NCBI GenBank assembly: GCA_037074705.1
Contig: CM073591.1
Span: 179,701,432-179,765,431 of the forward strand
Origin: Zhengitettix transpicula
Lineage: Eukaryota; Arthropoda; Insecta; Orthoptera; Tetrigidae
DNA: 64,000 bases
Direction: 5' to 3'
Part shown: in pieces, positions 56,661 to 64,000 of the stretch
Numbering within the stretch: position 1 is the stretch's first letter
Layout: the number at the start of each line of letters is the position of its first letter
Notes under the pieces: model-generated
The model's input: only the letters and a program-made list of their open reading frames with translations
Database searches by the model: none
Told to the model about the DNA's origin: nothing
Program-made: the position numbers and the translations under genes

Positions 56661-58878
56661 ATTTTTCCATCCATAAACCTTAACTAACCTAACCGTGGCT
56701 TTCTACATAATTAAATATAATATATAAAATTACATTTTTCATAAGTCTTCAATATTTTAAATCATTTTCTAAAGCACAATCACATCTGATTAATTTTAAA
56801 ATAGTATGTATACAATGCAGTTTATGACTAATTATATACAATTTATTTATATAATTAAATAATGTGTCAAATAGTTTTAACATTTAGGGTAATTAGGGGT
56901 TTCTCAGGTGTATAACATTAGTTGCATAGAATATTTTGTTTTGACCAAAATCTGGAAAATAATTACTTTTATAACAAATTTGTATATTGTATTTTCTCTG
57001 CAGGAAAGACCTAAAGAAGGTACTAACACTTATCAAAACATTTTTTAATTTAATAAAGTCTGAAATTGGTCATAAACAGCATTATATATTTCATATAAAC
57101 AGACGTAAAAATTTAACATCAGTATTTAATTATCACATTTTAGAAATAATTGTGGCTTAATACAGCTTAACCAACAGGAGCAAATGTTATTTTCAAATCC
57201 TAGAGGGAGAGGAAAGTCCCTCAAAATTATAATTCCATATTTTGTACATTCAAAATTTCTTAAGGTGTCCTCCTTTCTCACCAGACAAGAATTGAAATGA
57301 TTTCATTAATAAAATGCACCGTCAATAATGCAGTTTGCTAAAGAAATAATTGATCTCATACGAAAGGAAGATGTTACCTTCAAACATTGGAACTATTTAT
57401 TCTATCCAGCATGGTGACCATTCTCAAAGTTTCTTAATACCTGTCCATACCAATTAACTAAAAGTAAATATATACAATTGATATTGGTACCAATAGATAT
57501 ATGGTTTATCTCAGAATGAATATTCGTGACATTCAACAAATGACCCCACTTAAAATTGGAAATGCATATAATTCTAATGAAAGGACAATTGTCCAACATT
57601 TGAAATCAACAATTTATTGATAATTTACCAACAGATTTTTTATTTGTTCATAAAAAAGTGCTTTTTTTTATTCATAAAAATTATAAACAGGTAATTTTTT
57701 TCAGAGAATAAAAAAAATTCAGCAATTGCCAAAATTTTTTTGCATATATAATCTATAATAATTTATAATCTGTTCCTAAACTATATCTGGCAATGATCAA
57801 TATTAAATACAGTCCGAGAATGTATCAATTGCCATTATACTAAATTCCAGAGTTGGTAATTATACATTACACAGTCTGGAACATGGTCCATGGATTCTTC
57901 ACATAAAAATTTCTTTAACTTAAGTTGGTCTACTATATTTTAGACTGCCAGGCACAAAAAGATTAGGCAAAACAAACTAAAACATGCTTACAGTGTTTAG
58001 CATCATTAGCTTCATTCCAAACATTATTGTAAAGAATTACAAAAAATAGTGTGGGTCTAGTGTCTTTTTAGTATTAAACAAAAATGTGCGGTGTGAAACT
58101 GATGGTAACAAACACTGAAATATTCGCAAATTTGAAATAAATAGTATGAAAAAATTTACCATTTTATTTTATGATGACAAAAAAAATGCAGCTATATAAT
58201 TAAGGCAATTGCACTCTGTCTTTCTTTTCAATCCAAATAAGTTTATTATATGAGTATAAGAAATGGACTGTACACGTGTATGTTCTGCATAATAATCTAC
58301 ACCTGTGGAGCAAAATTCACCAAATTTCGTACAGGTTCCTTTCAACCAGAAACAAACTCTTTGAGAAAAATTTCAAACATACTCAAACAGCCGATATTTG
58401 TCAGATAAATATTGTCGGAAAATATTTTCATTTTTAAAAAAAATTCAGGGTCAATGAGATGGATGTTTCTCCAGATATTCTTATGTATTATTTCAACCCC
58501 TTTTGGCATGGAAGGAACTTTAGTGAAGGGTGTGGAGGGGCAATGCATAAAACTAACGCAAAAACAACAGAGATTGGTGTCTATGGATGTCTCGGAGATT
58601 ATTTATGACAACCAGCTAGTTTATAAAGCAATCAAGGAAACTGTGACAAGGTCAAATTAAATAACACTTTTGGACAGGGATGAGAGATAGCGTAGCCGAC
58701 TTACCTGAAATCTATAATTGGTACAGGCAGCACAGAATAAATAATTCCCAATTTTATAGGACCTGAGCTATCTTTATCAAAAAAGCAGGTCTGAATTGTA
58801 AAGCCCAACTGTACTAATGGTTGATTTCAGGTGTAGGCTACGTAGTCTTCCTATCTATCTAAATGTGTTTATATATAT

Positions 58879-58914
<36 letters not shown>

Positions 58915-59940
58915 TAAAACCTCGATATAATGGACTAATACTGGGAGTGGGTGTCCAATGTAGTCGAAACTGTGTTATATAAAAGCAAGTTTCTTAAAAA
59001 GGAATACTCATTACTTCGTCCATACTGTGAGTATACCATTACGATGGCATGTTTAATTTACAATTTAAACAGACTGAATCAACTAAAAACTTTAATTCAC
59101 TTAGAGTAAAATTAAACTGTTTCATAGCTGTATGATGCCTCCTGTACACTATAGTAAATGTTGATGCACGTGACCTGGCCACTGCACACCAATGTTGTGG
59201 GGAAAAATCTGCTCCCAAAGCAAGATTCACTGTTATAACCAAAGTCTGTACATTGAGGTTTTACTGTGTGTGTATATATATACTGTAATGAACAAAAATT
59301 GTAATATTCTTATTAAAAAATTATTAGTTACAAATAATTTGCACAGAGCACTGCATTGCAAGAGACTCTTTGAAGTTTTGTATGGTGTTTTATCTTTGGA
59401 TGTTAGCTGAGACAGAGGAATCGATATTCGTATATGGGATATGAGTGAAGAGTTTCTGTTTTTGGCAAAAGAAATAATTAAATTAAGAAATAAATAAAAG
59501 TCCAAGGAATTTTATGGAGGTCTTTTAAATGTTGATATGCCATTGGAGAAATCAATATGGTCTGTATGCTGATTAAATTATGTGAAAGGAGCCAAGGCGA
59601 GTACAAGCTAATATTGAAAATAAATGTTTCCATGTTCGGATATTATTATAAAGTATTAAAAAATTGATTGTTTTGTTTTTTTAAAAAAAATGATGTTTTT
59701 CTTGTTTTTGAGAAGATTGTCCACCAGCTGTCGGAGTTGGAAACCTAACTAGCAGCCCAGGCAAAATCTACCAAGATCAACCCTGAAATCTCGAGTATCA
59801 GAGTATCATTAAACAAACAAAAAACAGTAAACCATTTAAGTGGTGAATTCAGTTAGTTTTATTTAAAACAGTTGCGAACCCCGATAAATTCTCAAATGAT
59901 CCACAATCATTGTGTGTGTGTGTGTGTATGTATATATATT
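56661..59940. other. AT-rich DNA with microsatellites
   Basis: A compound (TA)(CA)(GA) tract is at 58869-58914 and (TG)n(TA)n at 59911-59939. Near 58690-58850, CGACTTACCTGAAATCTATAATTGG and TTGATTTCAGGTGTAGGC form a weak inverted pair like the F family. No gene supported. Confidence 0.45.
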
Positions 59941-60172
59941 TGTGATATTGGTATGGAAACGAAAGAGAGATAGCTTGTGGCTTACCTGAAAGTGAAGTCC
60001 GCAGCCGGCTGGTGCACGGAATGGTGTAATACTCCTTACTGAGAGCTTCAGAAAAATTTGAAGAACAACCTTCAGTTCCTCATGGCGACACCGCACTTCA
60101 CTTTCAGGTAAGCCACAACCTATCTCTCTATCCTTTCCATACCAATATTTTTGACAATGTCACATTCTTACT
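59941..60172. repeat. Family F copy, short inverted form
   Basis: The left end TTGGTATGGAAACGAAAGAGAGATAGCTTGTGGCTTACCTGAAAGTGAAGT is the reverse complement of the right part (ACTTCACTTTCAGGTAAGCCACAACC to CCATACCAAT). The central 85 bp match the inner part of the big palindrome right arm (GCAGCCGGC.GGTGCACGGAATGGTGTAA). It looks like an internally deleted palindrome. Confidence 0.8.
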
Positions 60173-60176
60173 ATTA

Positions 60177-60179
<3 letters not shown>

Positions 60180-60225
<46 letters not shown>
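60180..60225. repeat. (TA)n microsatellite between F copies
   Basis: About 22 TA units between the copies at 59941 and 60228. Confidence 0.95.
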
Positions 60226-60227
<2 letters not shown>

Positions 60228-60229
<2 letters not shown>

Positions 60230-60310
60230 GTAAGAATATGACATTGTCAAAAATAATTGCAATATTGGTATGAAAAGGAAAGAGAGATAGGTTGTGGCTT
60301 ACCTGAAAGT
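60228..60310 (+). repeat. Family F left end
   Basis: AGTAAGAATATGACATTGTCAAAAATAATTG through GTGGCTTACCTGAAAGT, then a sudden change of sequence. Confidence 0.75.
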
Positions 60311-61075
60311 ATGGAAAGATATTTGTGTGTTTGTGGCTTACCCACACCTATTTTGGACCAAAACAAATTTGCAGCCAACCTCTGACAACCTACTTTCCTG
60401 GACTACAAAAAATCAATTCCATTCTCTATCTAGCCTACATTGGACTGCAATGCAACAATTGTCTAATAACCATTATTCCTACAATACTCCCCACATGCTC
60501 AAGTGTTTTTCTAGACACCTACCCAACCTCTGTAACATGTGTCCACCCCTGTGAACTCCAAACCCATTCCGTATGCCAGGTTGTAAACCATAGATTAGGA
60601 ACAGATGCCTTGTCTGCCCTATCCTATACTCCACCAGGATAACACAGACAACCAACTAAATACAGAATCAAAGAAAAATCATTAACCTCCCTCCCTGCAT
60701 AATCCACCAAATTAACTGCAGACTCTTCCCTGCATTCTAAATAGGCCAAACTAAAGGACTTCTCGAACAAATAGCCAACCTTCACAACACTGTCAAACTA
60801 TCAAAAACACAATTTCCAGTCTTAACAGAAAACATTTAGACTAATTCTTTACACGTACCATCCTTAAAGCCCTACCCCCAGTTCATCAGAGGGTGAACTC
60901 CATCTGCGGGAACTCCACTTCCAATATGTTTTACAATACAGACAAAGCCTTGAACTCAATATTCTCTAAATCGTGCCTTTCCTAGTTGCACAAGTGCATG
61001 TGAGTATGCTTATTTACGTATTTGTGTACACATGCATATATCCATATACATGTTCATGTGTATATATATATATTA
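60311..61075. other. G-poor unidentified block
   Basis: About 600 bp (60340-60960) are strikingly poor in G and rich in A, C and T on the plus strand. The strand asymmetry recalls the coding strand of the Jockey-like fragment at 14560. The frames 60294-60554 and 60325-60642 show no motif I recognise. It is preceded by an F left end and followed by a complete F palindrome. Confidence 0.45.
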
Positions 61076-61107
61076 ATTGTAATAGTGAGAATGTGACATT
61101 GTCAAAA

Positions 61108-61642
61108 ATATTGGTATGGAAAGGATAGAGAGATAGGTTGTGGCTTACCTGAAAGTGAAGTGCGGTGTCACCATGTGGAACTGAAGGTTGTTCTTCAAAT
61201 TTTCAGAGGCTCTCAGCCTCCTTCTTCAGGAAGGAGTGTTACACCATTCCGTGCACCGGCCGGCTGCGGAGTTTTGACCGCCGCACGGCCAGTAGCCCAT
61301 AAACAATCAACACCCCCACCAAGCCACTAACTTTCTCTCTCTGGGGGAGGTTGTGGCATAGGAAAGGTTAGCTGTATCCTAACCTTTCCTATGCCACAAC
61401 CTCCCCCAGAGAGAGAAAGTTAGTGGCTTGGTGAGGGTGTTGATTGTTTATGGGCTACTGGCCGTGCGGCGGTCAAAACTCCGCAGCCGGCCGGTGCACG
61501 GAATGGTGTAACACTCCTTCCTGAAGAAGGAGGCTGAGAGCCTCCGAAAATTTGAAGAACAACCTTCAGTTCCTCATGGCGACACCGCACTTCACTTTCA
61601 GGTAAGCCACAACCTATCTCTCTATCCTTTCCATACCAATAT
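61108..61642. repeat. Near-perfect palindrome, 264-bp arms, 7-bp loop
   Basis: 61108-61371 and 61379-61642 are reverse complements without net length difference; I found only about three mismatches, all near CACCATGTGG / CCATGAGG and TTTTCAG / CTCCGAAAA. The loop is CTGTATC. The inner 100 bp (CGCACGGCCAGTAGCC, CTGGGGGAGGTTGTGGC) are GC-rich. Each arm carries CTGAAGAAGG, the hairpin GGAGGCT-GAG-AGCCTCC and GAAAA (61521-61550 and its mirror 61200-61229). Outer ends match the other F copies. Transcription of either strand would give one long double-stranded RNA hairpin. Confidence 0.93.
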
Positions 61643-61649
61643 GTAGATA

Positions 61650-61800
61650 TATATATATATGAAATTAGTAAGGATATGACATTGTCAAAAATAATTGTAA
61701 TATTGGTATGGAAAGGAAAGAAGATAGCTTGTGGCTTACCTGAAAGTAAAGATCAGATCTACTTTCCTGAAGAAGGGGGTCTCAGTCCATCGAAAATTTG
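61650..61800 (+). repeat. Family F copy, 5' end with diverged core
   Basis: Starts after a short TA run: GAAATTAGTAAGGATATGACATTGTCAAAAATAATTG, then GTGGCTTACCTGAAAGTAAAG, and a short form of the core (CCTGAAGAAGGGGGTCTCAGTCCATCGAAAATTTG). Confidence 0.75.
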
Positions 61801-61897
61801 TTATTTTATTTCATTCAGGCTGACTGACTTCCTATTAAATTAAAGTCAAGTCAACTCTCACCCTGTCTCTTTTTCCTATCCAAATAATCTATATTAA

Positions 61898-61919
61898 ATA
61901 TAAATAAATAAATAAATAA

Positions 61920-61953
<34 letters not shown>
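61898..61953. repeat. (AAAT)n and (TA)n microsatellite
   Basis: Six AAAT units run into about 15 TA units. Confidence 0.92.
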
Positions 61954-61955
<2 letters not shown>

Positions 61956-64000
61956 CTTGGACTGCAATATTAACATTGTCCATTTATATGTATATAGTAA
62001 AATTAAATTATAAAGTTTATGAATTTTCAGGTTTTACACTTTAAGTTTGCCACCACTACATTTAGTTCTCAAATAATTGTAACACACACACAGAAATGTA
62101 AGAGAGTAAATGTTTATTGCCAAATATGCACAAAAACATATATATATAAAGTTAGGAACTAATTGGTGACGAAGTCACATTCGATCCTGGATAGTGAGAA
62201 AGGATAGAAGTAAATAGGATTACAGTTTTTATGTGAATTCATATGCTCAGGCTTAGAATCACACGCAAAGAATGTTCAAAGCAGGGATAATATAAATGTG
62301 TATGTGTGTATTTAGCAAAGAACATCATTTATAGCCCAAGAGGTTTCAGAAGTTGAGTCGACAAAAGATGTGCACTGGTCCTTTATGCACAAGCTGTAGT
62401 GGGGGTAAACTGGAGCTCAGTTCGACACGATCCTTTGCTACGGCAACTTGGTACTATTATAATTATTCTAAAAACAGTCACACCAGGAAATATTGTACTC
62501 AGCTTATTCCAGTCTGCTATTGAGGTCTTCGCGTCTGACAGAAATGTTTGGGACTTGCTGTTAAATTTATAGGGTTCTGGGATGAGTGTGACAGGATTTG
62601 TTTACATAGTTGCTGGGGCAATTCAGTTTTTGGTCAGAACAAATCGGAGATTTACAAAAGTCCTGAACGTTAATACTACAGCCTTGCTGGTTGGCGTTTT
62701 TAAATTTCCTTTTAAATAAATTAGGTTCTAAATTAACTTCACGGAATTTATGAAAATCGAATTTATGATTAAATTCATGTGTATCATCGAATAATTTTGA
62801 ATTCAAAGTTTCTCCAGGTTGCACATTGTTATTGTGCTCATTAATTTAAATGTCGACGTGTCTTATTGCTTCACCACAAGCTTTTGATTTTCATTCCTGT
62901 TTTGAAAATGTATTGTAGTAATAGGCAACTATGCAAATACCTGTAAAATAAAACATTAAGTTAACAGATCAGAGTTGAGAAAGTCTTGTTTATTTTGATT
63001 GCATTTTTAATAATCGTTAGAAACCACACTGCTCAAAACAGAGATCAGTTACCCTCAACACGAAAAAAGCTGCATAACCATGAACTTCTCTCATCTAAAT
63101 TTAACTTAATTCAAAGTAAACTTATTGGATCTGTATATAACACAAACATTCGTCTGCTAATAATTAACTATCCTCTTGGACTAATTGTTAGCTGTAGATG
63201 TGAACATAACTGTAATGAATCGGTTATGGTTTCTTCTTTGTCATCGTATTGCTCTGGGTGAAGCTAAGAAATCAATTAAATGTTACAAAACATTAGATTG
63301 TTTGGTTGTGGAAATCAAGAAAAGCAATCATGTGGATCTGTTGCATGAAAAAAATATATTTCTTATCAAAGATTTGAACCGACATTAAACGAACAGTGAA
63401 GAAGTGGCCTGCTTAATTCAAACACAGAATTTTTTATTCTTAAAATTTTGCAACCTACTCCTATTTCGTATCTGTAATGATTTATTCACATGCTGTGCAC
63501 ATTATTCCATTTCCACTTTATAGAAAATGAAATACTCTTATTTACAAGCTTCATTCCACCACTGTCAAATAACTTCTCAAGTTTCAGGATAATCCGTAAA
63601 ATTTAAGTGCTGATAAGTACAATGTGCCTGTTAATCCCATTTGTAAGGACACAAGGAATTTTTCAAAAATGGTGGTAGCGTCTCCCGGACCACTTCCCAA
63701 GGAGAAGTTCTCCACTGGCAAAACTCCCCTCCCATATTCTCATTTCCCCTACTTCACGCAAGTAGCACGCCATGCTATACCTCTCAACCTATACTCTCTT
63801 ACATTTCTGTTTCAATGAAAATACATTGATGGCAGTATAATCCTTGTGGCATTTGGGTTTCATAACATTCTCTGTAAATCAAATTTAAAATATTCTTAAG
63901 AATGATTAAAACTAAAAATGTACTTAAAAGAATTATAAAATAATGATCTACAACCTTTCACCTTCAGAAAACTACTTTGGATTGTTTAGTAAATATGAGT
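61954..64000. other. Unassigned DNA to the window end
   Basis: The longest frames (62567-62824 minus, 62986-63261 plus, 63624-63818 plus) show no recognised motif, signal or domain. No repeat arm was found. 62330-62700 is less AT-rich than its surroundings. Confidence 0.4.

Noticed and set aside
58342..58660. Possible exon on the minus strand (PSTPFTKVPSMPKG-like peptide) and plus-strand frame of 82 codons
   Set aside because: No recognised domain and no convincing splice sites.
62567..62824. 85-codon minus-strand frame in less AT-rich DNA
   Set aside because: No recognised motif, and no start context or splice evidence; could be chance.

Overview
This window looks like repeat-rich nuclear DNA from an arthropod, most likely an insect. 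The evidence is two mariner elements, remnants of Tc1, hAT (ZMYM1-like) and P-element/THAP9-like transposases, Ty3/gypsy elements carrying an envelope gene, several non-LTR retrotransposon fragments, Penelope-like sequence, tRNA-derived SINEs and many (TA)n tracts in AT-rich DNA. I found no host protein gene that I can defend. Species is not determinable by eye; a large-genome insect such as a polyneopteran is only a guess.

Layout. 0-7.1 kb: a decayed Tc1-like transposase (minus strand), a 1.26-kb mariner with an open transposase frame inserted in an inverted-repeat element, and a hAT/ZMYM1-like remnant. 7.13-23.86 kb: one nested structure. An outer Ty3/gypsy element B (LTRs 7133-7397 plus 14130-14350, and 23316-23863) has its 5' LTR split by a second complete Ty3/gypsy element A (7398-14125) with a 4-bp CCTT target duplication. 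Both had gag, protease, reverse transcriptase-RNase H, integrase and an envelope frame, and both are broken by stops and frameshifts. B also carries a Jockey-like LINE fragment in its leader and a retroposon (family R) in its gag-pol region with a 12-bp target duplication.

23.9-37.3 kb: inverted-repeat structures (some Penelope-like), LINE pieces, and at least six more copies of family R. R is a roughly 500-600 bp A-tailed retroposon in which part of the sense strand stays open in several copies. One R copy is split by a 920-bp terminal-inverted-repeat element containing a 162-bp tandem duplication. 38.8-50.3 kb: LINE fragments, a second full-length but broken mariner (39631-40919), a SINE, a P-element/THAP9-like transposase remnant (44958-46235, minus), a gag-like zinc-knuckle remnant, a hAT remnant and the end of a third gypsy integrase.

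50.3-64 kb: mostly unassigned AT-rich DNA with long (TA)n tracts. A cluster of copies of one inverted-repeat family abuts these tracts, and it includes a nearly perfect palindrome with two 264-bp arms around a 7-bp loop (61108-61642).

The most interesting cross-window signal is that five apparently unrelated repeat families share one small architecture near an end: CTGANGA or a close variant, a short hairpin, then GAAA(C). This resembles part of a hammerhead ribozyme core, which Penelope-like elements are known to carry. Second is family R with its shared open frame, and third is the long palindrome cluster. All boundaries and repeat matches were read by eye.
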